In this document: one piece after another, positions 33,626 through 45,400 of the stretch
How positions within the stretch are numbered: position 1 is the first letter of the stretch
Layout: each line of letters opens with the position of its first letter
Assembly: GCF_947507565.1 (NCBI RefSeq)
Contig: NC_089175.1
Span: forward strand, 3,027,733-3,091,732
DNA length: 64,000 nucleotides
Direction: 5' to 3'
DNA from: Oscarella lobularis
Taxonomy: Eukaryota > Porifera > Homoscleromorpha > Homosclerophorida > Oscarellidae
The notes under the pieces: generated by a model
Told to the model about the DNA's origin: nothing
The model's database searches: none
The model's input: only the letters and a program-made list of their open reading frames with translations
Position numbers and translations under genes: made by a program

Positions 33626-34511
33626 TTATGAACGAAGACTTTTAGCGGCCGCTAGGGATTGCATCCAATCTCGCAGCTTCGCATCTTGTTTCTCAGTAAA
33701 CCAATTACTGGCATAGGCTGTTGCAGCTAGCATCAGCGTAGCGCAACTCTTCCAGCGCATATATGATCGATGAATGCAGTTGAACAATCTCAACATATCA
33801 ATACGGCCACTTGGACCTCTGTCCAAATTTTGACAAATATACCTTGATAGCTTACTGATGGACGACTCTTCTACTCCATACGAGTAAGTATAATCAAATA
33901 CCTCAGCCACTTCTTCATATTCACTTTTGATGACAGCTAGGCTGTCTTCCAGTTCTCTAATTTTTGCTTTAGCCTCCTCGCGTTCTGCCACTCTCTGGGA
34001 TGCCTCCTTTGCTTGCTTGTGCAAGTGGCCTTCAATCACTTCTCGTTTTGTCAAATGGTAGCATGTAGGACAAGGAACCTTAGAATAGTCGCACTGCAGC
34101 AAATGACTCTCTACAGCAATAAACAAGAAATTAGTCATCTGTAGCTTCCTTTTTTCTAAAACTATCCAACGTCAAAATAAAGGAATTAAAAAATGAATTT
34201 TTACCGAGAGCGTCTCGCCTGACGATTGCCTTGCAGCCGTCGTGTCGCTTGGGACAGTAGACCTCGAGCGCGTTGATCATCTTTCTCAAGGCGACGACTC
34301 GCTGCAGCTGATTTTTTCGCATTCGATAGCGGCATTCGGGACAAGTGGGAGTCCGCTTCAGCCACGACTCGACGCAGCTCTTGCAGAACGAATGACCGCA
34401 CGGAGCGACGACGGGCTCGTTCATGACGGCCAAGCAGATCGTGCAGCACAAGCTGTCATCGACGTCCTTCACGTATGCGTAAGACTGACTGTCGTCGCCA
34501 CGAGCGCTAGC
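33626..34511 (-). CDS. RING / TRAF-type zinc-finger protein, copy 2
   Basis: Exons 34205-34511 and 33626-34110. The RING and first zinc finger differ from copy 1 at only a few residues, while the second exons have diverged more. Copy 2 keeps a longer helical, coiled-coil-like segment (about EGHLHKQAKEASQRVAEREE onward) that is shortened in copy 1, and ends WMQSLAAAK. Same unresolved 5' end. Likely an E3 ligase or adaptor. The greater similarity of the first exon hints at recent duplication with gene conversion or at constraint on the RING. Confidence 0.82.
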
Positions 34512-34888
34512 CTAGAGGATGGCAACACGTAGTCGAGCAGTTTGACAGCGCTATAGAAGAATAGTTGTCTACCATAAGTCGAGACGGAGTCGCACAAACG
34601 ATAGAAGAAGAAGGAGAATTTCCTACTTGTAGCGCGCTATGACGAATGGGCGTGAAGTAGCGTGAACGATTCAAATACCACAGCACAAAAAATTATAGAT
34701 GTAATTAATTAATTAATTAATTATCCCCTTTGTTTCATCATTCAGAAGTATGTAGCGCGATTATCCGAGAAGGCATTGATTTAGGAAATATCAAAAATAT
34801 TCTCGCACCTGGGCTAAAAGTTAGGACGCTCTTTGTTCTCTACAAATCTTTTTGGATCAAAAGTTGGCCGTTCAGTGCGTGAAAAAGA

Positions 34889-35277
34889 CTAGAGCTCTTG
34901 TATAAAGGCCATGTCAAACAGTTCGGGAATTTTCGACAGACCGAAAACGTAGATCCAAACGGCTTCTCTCCTATAAATGGTCTCTGGGAGCAAATCGCTT
35001 TGTCCCAACCGGACGAGATTATGTCCGCAAAAATCGACACGGTGACTCGTCGGACGCCGATTGCACTGAAGAGCGCGAGAAGCATATTCCATCCAAATAG
35101 GAGACGTCTCAAGTTGAATTTGGGTCGAGACTCCATGTAGCGGCGTCCGGCGAATATTGCGACGACGTAGACGGCGCTCACGTAAAAGCACATCTTCCAG
35201 CCGCCGCTTTGCAGATACGTCGAGGAGGCGGTGAAATTGAAGCGCATTTCGATCTCTTCGAGACGAGAGAAGACCAT
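34889..35277 (-). pseudogene. ELOVL-family elongase fragment
   Basis: Reads as the N-terminal half of an ELOVL very-long-chain fatty acid elongase: YVSAVYVVAIFAGRRYME, RPKFNLRRLLFGWN, LLALFS, then, after a shift of frame, YVFGLSKIPELFDMAFIQEL and a stop at 34889. The frame change near 34,970 and the lack of the catalytic HxxHH box and later membrane helices mark it as a broken fragment; a very short intron could explain the shift but not the missing half. About 25 bp near its 3' end recur at 35,452. Confidence 0.7.
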
Positions 35278-36121
35278 GCTGGGGAGATCGAACAGGCTGG
35301 TCGGACGTCGTCGGAGTGGAGAATGACGAGATCGATGGGAGTACCGTGGCTAGATTGGAAATTAATCTATTTATTCTTTAGTGGAGAAAAGGATTGGGCC
35401 AAATGATGGCCATAGGACGTCCTTGGTCCTCTGAACTTATTTGCTTGCATCATACCGTTCAGCGCGTGAAAAAGAATAGAGCATTGACGTTCGTCCTAAC
35501 GTGATTGTCCTCCTGTATATACGCCTCTGTGATGTTGTATTCAGTTGCAGGCTTGTTCTTATGCCAATTTCTCCTCTGCCCACGTCTTCATCGAGAAAAA
35601 GGGTCCGGTTGGAGCTGTGCATCGTTTTTCTACTAAAAACATCAGATTCTGATATTCTAGAGAAAGCATTCGGCTAACCACTGAATAGATGTGGTTTTAG
35701 AAGTCGGTAGGCGCGGAAGAAGCTGTCCTAAAGGACAAATCGTCTCGTTTTTTCAGAGAACTCGAAGTAATACAGGTTCTGCTTATCCGACAGCGAAGCC
35801 CGGGTACTAGAAAGTACTAGAAAGCTCCATGGGTGCAGGAGAGACTCACGAGAGGACTCCTTCTGGCTTGTGAAGCCACTTTCGCCGTTCATTGCCTACC
35901 ACGTGACACAAATACATAAATGCATACAGTAATCTTTCACTGGCCATTCATCACTGTCCATTCTCTGACAAAAAAAAGCAATTCCTCAACTAAACTCGGC
36001 GAACCTAATCAGTTTCAAAATATCACGTCTGAGTGTCCTATTCTCATCCTTAAATTAACGCGCAAAAAAAGGCAATAAACTTGTCCTCTCCTCGGAGGAA
36101 CAGCGTCGTAATTCTAAGACT
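35278..36121. other. Intergenic stretch, nothing found
   Basis: Apart from the short copy of the elongase 3' flank near 35,450, no supported exon on either strand; it should hold the 3' region of IgR5. Confidence 0.45.
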
Positions 36122-39100
36122 CTAGACATACGAGTCCGGCTCCGATTCCACATTGGAGACAACCGGTATCCCTCGCTGCGTGTACGATTGATTGCTCGGC
36201 CGCCATAAAGGCGAACTGGCACTTATTTTTTGCTTGACTGGAGAATCGACAAACTTAACGCACTGAAAAAAAAAGAAAAAAAAGTGAAAAATAGCCTCTC
36301 GCAAATTTCATAGGATTCCCCTACCTTTTCCTTCACTATATCCGATTCTGATTCGGACGCTCCGTCGACGCTCAACGACGTCGTGTCGTCGTTCGCCTCC
36401 TTCTCCTTCAACGCCAACTTCGTCATGCTGACGTCGAGATCCGCAGCGCTGCACACGCGACTTCCTATGCGCGACATGAAGCACTCCTCACCGGGCAAAT
36501 CCGTGCCGATGCTGCGAAGCATGTCGTCGACGATGATTGGCATCGACGGCGGAGACAGCGGCGGCGAGGCGGCGTTCTCAAAGGCGGCTCGCACGGAAGC
36601 GAGATTGTCCGGCACGGACACCGAACGAGCAGGAACTGGACTTCGCTTCACGAGTGACGAGTAGATATGTCTAGGAAATAAATAGAAGTTTATTATTGGA
36701 TCCCATGTCTTCACGTGTAATTTCTTACTCAGAATTTGCTTTGTCCGTTGACGATGATGACGTTGACGCCAGCGATCCTCTTGGAGCCGATTGGCGCCGT
36801 TTTTGCCGCTGTCGCCAGATGACAAGTCCAATAACGATCATTGCAAAGGCGACCGCTGCGCCGATTCCACCCGCCAAGTAAGCGACGTGACTGGAGGCAA
36901 GAGAATCGTCCCGATCTTCGAAAGTGGCGGAATCAGTCGGGTTAATTATAACCTCGCCGGAATCTGATCGAGAGAGAAAGACTAAGTTTCCCTATTACCT
37001 TCAATACACTATATATACAATTACCTCTAATATGAACTGATTTCTGTATCTCCTCGCTTTTTCTTCCTTCGTCGTCCTCTGCATGAATTGCCACGCCGTA
37101 TTCGCCCGGCTCGACGTCTTTTAGAGAACCGCTCAGACGGCCATCGGGTCCCACGCTGAACGGCTTTTCGATTGCAAGCGTCAGAGCCTCTCCTTTCTTG
37201 GGCGTCAACGTGACGACGTATTCAGTTATTTTCCTATTCTCGTAAACCAATTGGTCAGGAACCGTCCACGAGACGACGGCACTCCGATCGACCATGGTCA
37301 CTTCAACGTCACTAACGCGACCAGGCAAATCTGAAAAAATCAATACACGTAAAATAATTAATTATTTGTTATAAAATGCACTCTTACCTAAGGGACGCGT
37401 TGCCACAACTAACGTCTTAGAATAGTTACTCGGTCCGTGTTCGTTGGCGGCGCTGATTCGGAATGCATAGCTCGTATTGGGTTCGAGTCCTGATAGCACG
37501 ACAGACGTGACGTTGCCTCCGTCGATGATCTCCCTGCGAGGAGTCTGCCTGCCGCTTTGCGTGTAATGAATTTCGTATCGAAGAATGGGACGGCCTCCGT
37601 TGTAACCGGGAGACCAGTTTAGTTTGATTTTATAGGGCGACTCTTTCTGCGACGATCCTCCAGTCAGAACCGGCATGTCAGGCTCTAAACAAAGGTGATT
37701 ATGATTACATATGATTGTGATATTATAGTCTTTACCTGCTGAACTCGTTGCAATTCCGAATCCCTCGCTTTTCTCTCCTGCTCCGATTCCATTCGACGCC
37801 AAGACGAAGAACATGTAATGGGTCGCCGGTCTTAGACCCGTCACGGTGACGGACGTTCGATGACTGGGCACGTACTTCGTCCACTTCCTCGCATTCTTTC
37901 CCGTCTCCTCGACGAAGACGGTGAAGTTGGTTATGCGCGAATGACCCCAATGACCGGGACTCCACGAGAGAGTTGCCTGGCGACCTCCAACGTTGGAAAC
38001 GTTAAAATTGACGGGCGTCTTAGGTGGAACTGGGAAGATGACAAATTGAAAATTATTTTACCCAATGGAATGCTTTCTAGGTACCTTGAACAGTCAGCTT
38101 AACTTTCCACTTTTGTTCCCCAATACGATTCTTCAAGACGCACGCATACGTTCCCGTGTCTTTCTCGTGAAGACGATCGAGCACGAGAGTCGACGTTCCG
38201 ACGTCGTCGTTTCGATACACCGTATCGATTTTCTTCCGATCTCGCTCCAGTGGCGCGCCGTCCTTCGTCCACGTGACGTCGGCGCGCGGCACGCTGTCGA
38301 ACTCGCACACGAACGTCGCCGAGTCGTGACGTGGTCGCGTGACGTCAGACACGCCGACACTCGTCCGCGGGATGTCTACGCAAATCAATCAATAAAACAA
38401 AAATATATATTTCCCTGACTAACTCACATTCTACGCGAAGCCACGCGGAGACTGCGATGCTTCCCGCTTTGTTGAATATGTTGCACGTGTACTGGCCGGC
38501 GTCCGACGGCGAAACGGGCGCGATCGTAAAATGAGATTCGTTGTGCGGTTGAAAATTCGACGACGACGGATGCGCTTTTGTCCATCTGTATTCGGGCGTC
38601 GGATAGCCTTCGCCGCCGCAGCCGAACGACGCGTTGGCGCCTTCGACCACCGTTCGATTTTGAGGCGCCAGCGATAGCTGCGGCTTTTCTAAAGGCGCAA
38701 AGACAACAAATATCTCTGCGCGCTCGCCGCCGAGAACAACAAACAACAAACGAAAATGCATAATGCATGCCTTTGAGCGAGTCTGTTCGGTTCCCTCGAA
38801 GGGGGGCCCACGTACTCTATCGCAAGCTGGCGACGCGACTCTGATGATGAAAAAGCCGCAATCCTCCCACTACGATGATCTGTCAGGTGCAGCGATCAAT
38901 TCGTTGACCGCCGTACCTGGCTCTCGTCAAACTCCTTCTTAGCTAAAGCTTTAGAAGTGCACCGCCGGAAATGATTTAACGTTTCCCAGACGGCTATTAG
39001 CTCTACCGCTGATACGAAATCGTGGGAGAGCGCCCGGAAGAGGGCGGGAGTTTCGGTAATTCAGCTACTCATCGCGGAGAGCGGACAAAGCGTGAAAACG

Positions 39101-39775
39101 AGCGTTCCCCGTAGCGACCGACCGCGTACGCCAAAAATAAACCCCCGCATTTCCGCAACACGCAAAAGGGAGAGGAGAGAGTAAAAAAATGCCCGAAACG
39201 ATGTCGGTGGGGGAGTGGAGGGGTGCGCCCTTTTCCCACCGACCCCAGCAAAGGAAACGGAGTCGCGTCGCGTCGCGTCGCCCCCCGCAGCACGAGCATG
39301 CATTAGATACATGGGAAAATGCGTGCACTTCTACGGATGCTAAGGCAGCGCGTTCGTTCGTGTCGTATCCACTTACCGGCGGTATCGAGATAGGCGAGTT
39401 CGCTCGTCGTTCCTCCGGCGCGATTCGACGCGCGACAATAATACGCGCCGACGTCCGACTCTCTGAACGGAGCGAAGACGAGCACGTTCCGGTTCGAATC
39501 GGTGTATATGCGATCCGTTAGCGTTAGCGGCGACTTTCGCGAGCCGTACATCCACTCGTAGGTCGGCGTCGGGGTCCCCCTTGCGACACACTTGAGTTCG
39601 ACGTGTTCGCCGTCCATTGCTAAGAAAGTCGACGGCTGGATCTCGAACTTGGGCACTATGTCTACGTACGAGGCGAATAAACTCGCGGTTTTACGACAAG
39701 AGAAGGGTTTTCCTTACCGGATTGACATCGAGTCGAGTGGAAGAGTAGAAAGACGATCGCGAGTACGGAAAGCAT
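36122..39775 (-). CDS. IgR5: 3 Ig + 3 FN3 receptor ending DSYV
   Basis: Ten exons: 39718-39775, 39377-39661, 38428-38688, 38085-38375, 37736-38032, 37388-37684, 37025-37330, 36729-36963, 36325-36670, 36122-36262; 838 residues in frame. Signal peptide from ATG 39775 (VLAIVFLLFHSTRC); Ig domains about 20-114, 115-201, 202-298 (AYYCRAS, YTCNIFN, YACVLKN); FN3 domains about 299-598; membrane helix about 625-648 (GGIGAAVAFAMIVIGLVIW) followed by RQRQKRR. The tail of about 190 residues is Ser-rich and acidic and ends DSYV, a class I PDZ ligand. No strict ITIM. Ectodomain exons are one domain each, all phase 1. A cell-surface recognition or adhesion role is inferred from domains. Confidence 0.92.
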
Positions 39776-41234
39776 GACGCCGCCGTTTCGTTCTACCGTT
39801 GCTCTAGGACTGTTCGACTGCGCGGGTGGTGCACTCATTTATGGCATTTCTTATGAGGTCGAGCTGGGACGGGCGTGGCTTCTCACGACGGGCACGCGAG
39901 CACTGACGCCTTCTCTCGGGGGTGTACGGGCGTTTACGTAGATTTGCGGCCGGCCAGCTATTTGTAGAACAGCAGAGTCGATTGTTCGGTCCCAGAGAGA
40001 TCTTTCTGCGCGCGAACAGGCTCTGATTCGATGTTGTTTTCGTTACGCGGCCGCTTTGCTGCGATAAGAATTTGATTAGACGATTCTCCAGTGTAAACAG
40101 ACGGGCTACAAGTGCATATGCCACCCGGATATGCGTAGGAAATCGAGCGCACGAGCGTCGTCAAGTGGGTAGTTTGTCGTCGCTTCGACCGCCGATTGCC
40201 TCATGCATCTTTCAACGAAAAATCACGATGGCAAAGTGGTTGCCACAACTACGTCAATACCTGTCCACCACGTGCGGCGGCGCACCGAGTGACGGATCAT
40301 AGGGGTATATCGTTTCAGTTGTTCGTGTCTGTGTGTCAACAGGCTAATTCAAATTGGGGCGTACAGCGGTCAACCGAAGCGCTATATCCCCCTTAGTTGC
40401 ACCGCAAGAATGCAGGCCGTACGCAAACACACAGATAGGACCTTGCGATTCTTTTTTTTGGCTCTACCTGGCTAAAAAACAGTGATACAAGTACACGAAT
40501 CATTGACTGATATGGCAGCAAAAGATTGAAAGGTGCTTGAAAAATTGTCTCTTCTTAGAGTCTTTTCGTAAATGCTCGCTCTCTTTAGACTACTCGATTG
40601 TCAGGTGACGCTTTTCTATACGTAGAAAACAATCAATCGAAAGGGTAGACGGGCTAATCAACTACTTCGTCTCATCGCTCTCCCTCTATCGGATTCACGA
40701 GCATAGTTGCTCTAACTCCGAGTAACTCTACACGCGCCCTCCACTCGAGGGATTTCTACGAAGTCGATCGAGGTCGTGTGGCGCGGCTTCCCTACGAATG
40801 AGCGCGTGCTGCTCGCGACCGTCGAATGTCAACATCTCTATTACTAATGCCTCGCGTTTTCGGCGACGCCGTCCTGTTTGGATACGCCATTCCGCAAAGC
40901 CAAACAACAGCCGTACACTTTTAGCTATTTTCGTCGGTCACTATAAGACTCTAGAGGATTATCTATTATCTCGTCTAGCCCCCATCATGCTTACTTACTC
41001 TCTATCTGGGAACGCTTCCCAAGGGCCAAGCCCAAGAGGAATGACTAAACATCGTGCAAATCCGAGAGTCCTCCTTGGGAAAGTATGCGTCTAGGCGTGG
41101 GACGCAGTACGCCCACGAGCGTGTTGCCGCGGCGCCATCCTACGTGGTAGCTAGCTAAGCGTACCTAGTACTGTGTACAACCGACGAGAACCGCTACCCT
41201 ATGTCGAATCAACAATCTACGTCAGGTTCCTTCC
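39776..41234. other. Intergenic stretch upstream of IgR5
   Basis: Contains the IgR5 promoter and the end of the next minus-strand cassette. Open frames present have no domain match or splice context. Confidence 0.45.
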
Positions 41235-42172
41235 TTATAAAAGGAGTGGAGGAAATGCGGGTGGTCTGTCCTCTCTCTCTAATGATATGCACGTCCGAAG
41301 GGGTCTCCTACTAAGTCTTACTTGGCGCCGTAGTGTCCGGAGTCGCGATTCATCTGGCAGACGACGACTAGGATGACAATCGCAATCAGCAGAAGAATTC
41401 CAATGACAATGCCGGCAATTGCGCCGCCACTCAATCCCCCGCCGCCACTACCTGTGCAAAAGACAGTCGGATTTCTATTTATGTATCTATCTATTTATAT
41501 ATCTCACTTATTGTCAGCACTTGCGAACGTCCTGTGATCGAGCCGAACGAGCACGAAAGCGTCTGCCCATTCATGGCGTCAGCGACGTTAACGCTAATGC
41601 TTGCCGTTGTCAGCGAGAGAGGAGTGTCGCCGTCGAACGACCACACAGTCGGATCAGGCGACAGAGCGCCGAGCCCCGTTCGACAGGTCGCTTGTAGAAC
41701 GTCTCCTTCGTCGATAGTCGTCGAAGAGAGCTCGACGGAAAGAGAGTCGAGTCCTAGGAGAGAGAGAGAAAATGAAAGAATCCTATAGACAAGTGTACAT
41801 GACAGTTGGTATTTAAAATTTCATAAATCTTCTATTACGTATACTTGTAGCTAGGGTTCCTCTCAATATTCTCTCAGTTCTGCTTCTTACTTTTTGTCGT
41901 CACTCTGACTTGCGATGTTGTCCCTCTGTTGTCGTTTTCGAGTGGAGTCACAGTCACTGTGTACGTTGTCTCCGGCTTCAAACGGGGCAGCGTGTACTCG
42001 ACCGACGGGCCTCCTCTCTCCACATAAACCGTCCCTTCCGAAACTCCGTCGTCCGCCATGAAGTAAATCTCGTAACCAGTCGGCTCCCTTCCCATTTCGC
42101 CCGAATCGACGTCCCACGTCAACGTGACGCTCGTCTCCGTCACGTCGGACGGCTGCACCGGCTTGAGATAGA
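41235..42172 (-). CDS. FN3-Ig-membrane cassette with a short tail (partial gene or alternative 3' module)
   Basis: Three exons in phase 1: 41891-42172 (FN3: VTLTWDV, TTYTVTVTP), 41508-41753 (Ig: LQATC, LSCSF) and 41235-41452, which encodes a membrane helix (AIAGIVIGILLLIAIVILVV) and, if unspliced, a basic tail of about 35 residues ending PLLL and TAA. This copies the order FN3-Ig-helix at the 3' end of IgR6 just upstream. No good signal-peptide exon was found; a weak candidate ATG lies near 42,380 with a phase-1 donor GCCG/gtcaag. It may be a short receptor gene, a duplicated remnant, or an alternative set of 3' exons for IgR6, which the phases allow. Confidence 0.6.
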
Positions 42173-42452
42173 CTACAACTAAACGCAACGGTCTTAGAAT
42201 AAAGAAGTGAACGCTAGAGCCCAAAGCTGCCCCACACAGACAACAGAAATAGCTACATACTCAAGCTGCTCTATTGAACGAAACTGCGCGCACAAAGACC
42301 TTACTTGACCGGCGACATTTTTAGCAAGAAAATAGAGACGTTTGAAACACGCACAAAACAACGGCCACTTAAATATGAACAATTAATTATTCACACTAGA
42401 GCCGTTCGCTTGTCCTCCACGCAGTCCACTTTCGCCGCGGCGACGACGACCC

Positions 42453-45400
42453 CTAAACGGCCGTCTCGCGCGGGGGACTCGACGCGCGTCGCGACGACGG
42501 CGGCGATTCGGAGATGCGATCCGCCGACGAGTCTCGTAGCGTCACTTGACCGTAGCCGGGATTGCTGCTCATCATGCTCGCGCTCACGAAGCCCGGTTCC
42601 GGCTCGCGTGAGTAAGGAGGCGGCGACGGCTTCGACTTAGCGATGGGTTGCATGGGAATTTCGGTTGCTCTTGCTGTCGTCGTTGCCGCCGTCGTCGATC
42701 TTCGAGGGGCGTCGATGACGGCCTCCTCGTCGACGACGTGGACGGGATTTCTCTTTTGGCTGGAATTCGAGGGTGAGATTATGACGACGATTAAGGAGAT
42801 GTCTTATGCGGAACTTACGTCACTTGTGTGTGAACTTCCCCGCCGTCTTTCTTTTCTGAAAGGAGAACGAAATCAGACAACAGGAAAATGGACAGAACGC
42901 GTAAGCGTAAGCATTAGGGGGGATGTCTCTACCGTCAATATGATCGGCAATATGGTGCGAGGACTAAAGACCAAGATGGTCCACTAGACTCACTACCTAC
43001 GCTACACCTGGTCCGGCTGCGTTCTACTACATTTACTCCTCACCTCCTTGACCCCGTGACCGGCAGTACCACACCAAGGCGATGAGAAGGCATATGCCCA
43101 CGATAACGGCGACGGCGACGCCACCGGCAATGGGAGCACCTTTGCTTCGCGTCGAACGATACTTGCCTATTAATTAATAAAAAATCAAAATTCAACACGT
43201 GACCTCATTGTTGTCGTTGCGTATAAGACCTGCTAACTGTAGATTCACTTCGCCCTCGTCTTTGTTGACGTCGACGCACTTGTAAATGCCGTCGTCGCTT
43301 TCTGTCGCTACGTCGATGCGATATTGATTGGGCAGAATGTCTTCATCTGACGCTGGTGGAAGAGGTTTCCCATTGAAATAGAACGTCGCGTTTTGAGCCG
43401 CGTCGCCTTCCGGCGTTTGGCACGTCAACGTGACCGTCTCGCCGATTTTGAAGGAACTCGGTCGAGCAATCAATTCCAGAATGCCGAGAAAGTCTAAACA
43501 AAGCAGAAAAAATCGTCAATTAAAAATGAATATAATTAATATAGATTACGTCACAAACGCGTCAGTGACCAGACACCTGCATGAGAAAGAAATTCTTTCC
43601 CCTTAGGCGCCTGTAGTTTAGGTTTCGTATGTCTATTTTACATTAGCCTTACATTCCGTATAGGTCAGCAGCTCGTTGCTGTAGTTCGCCGACGCGATTT
43701 CAGGCGACTGAGGCACCGCTTTCGCTCTCACGAAATAGAAGTGCCCCGGCTCCAGTCCCTCCAAACGAACGATTCCGTCGGCGTTCGCCTCGATGCTTCG
43801 CGTCTTCCACACGCCTTGGGGTTCGGCCGGATCCGCGATCTCTCTCGAACCGGGCATAGTGAATTGGATATCGTACGAGGCGACGGCGTCCGGTTGGACG
43901 GTCTCGAAAACGAAGTCGATTTCCCGTTCGCCGTTTCGGACGACGCTTCGGGGCGTCAGTTCGATCGCGTTGAACGCTAAGGGAAGAGAGGATGCGATTA
44001 GAGGAGAGGGGTAGAGGGGAGTGAGGAGTTAGGGGTGCAGTCCTACATGCGTAGGCAAAGAGCGTCGCCGACGCTAAGATTGCAAGACCGCCGTAGCGGC
44101 GGAGCAACCCTCGAGACATTCTCTGAGAAGGAGACAGACAGGGTTTCGCGAGGGTCTTTGAGAAAACAACCGGATGTCGTGCCAGTTGATTTTAACGATA
44201 CACGTAACTGAGGTGACTGCCCACGTATTCAGTTTCCCTCCCCTCCCCTCCCCCTCTCTCAGTTTTTTTTTAATTTCTGCCTCTTTGCTTACGTGACCTT
44301 TCTCAGTTGAACGAACTTCAGTAGGCAGACACTCTTGAACATCTAAAATCTGACCCCCCACGATTCTCCCATCCCTCCCGCCACTCACCCTCCTTCTCAG
44401 TGGACAGTTTGCCTACCAGTACACACTACCAGACGCACAGACCAGACGCCACGCACACACAGACAGGACATTTTCACAGACAAAGGCAGCTTTGGTACTC
44501 CTATCTAACCCCCCCTACGTGATACCACTACTATACTTACTTGACGACTGCGTTCTTGCAATCGCAGTTACACTCTCGCTTCTTCCCTTAGCGTTGACCG
44601 CCCAAACGGTGATTTGGTATTGCCTTGCCGGTCCAAGCCCGCGTATAGAGTAAGACAGACGAGAACTCTCGACGACTTCGGTTATGACTTCGCCGGCGCC
44701 CATAACGCTGTACCGGACTTCGTAGCGGAGAATTGGGAGACCGCCCGCGTCCAATGGAGCCATCCACGACACGTTGACTGTCGTTGCAGTCGAACTTACG
44801 ACAGTCAGCTGAGTTGGGGCATCAGGAACTGCACAAAAAAATGTATATATCAAAATTCGAATTATATATTCTGGGAAGTTTACGTGAGGTTTCCGTTACG
44901 ATGACTATCTTGTTGCTTGGCGGAGATCGATACGGTCCGGAGTTTCGCGCGTAGACGGCGACTTCGTACGTCGTTCCTTTTGCAAGCTGCGTGAGAGTCA
45001 GCGACTTCGTCGTATTGGAGACGGTCGATTTGCTGGATTCGACGACGTCTTGTCCGCTGGTGAACGTATAGGCGACTTCGTAGTAGAGAATTGAGGCTTC
45101 ATTTGGAGGCACCACTTGAACGACTGCTAGATCCTATAGAAGAGACTGTACAAGGAAAAAAGGGAAAGACAGGTCTGAAACCTTACCCAGTTTACAACCG
45201 CTGTTTGCAGTCCAACCGTTCCGTTAGAGAGATTCGTTGGTCCAACACGGGGAGCTGCACATGCAGATATATAGCGTAATTATTCTCGCCCTGTGTATCT
45301 CTTTCTCTTCTCACCATTGGGATGTGTTCTGATTGTGGAGACGTTGCTATGGGGACTCGCTCCCAACGCATTCATCGCGCTCACTCTGAAGTCGTAGTTC

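Noticed and set aside
36325-36670. ITIM at HIYSSL in the IgR5 tail
   Set aside because: The residue two before the tyrosine is His, outside the ITIM pattern.
40798-41094. 98-residue + strand frame
   Set aside because: No signal peptide, domain or splice context; lies in the IgR5 upstream region.
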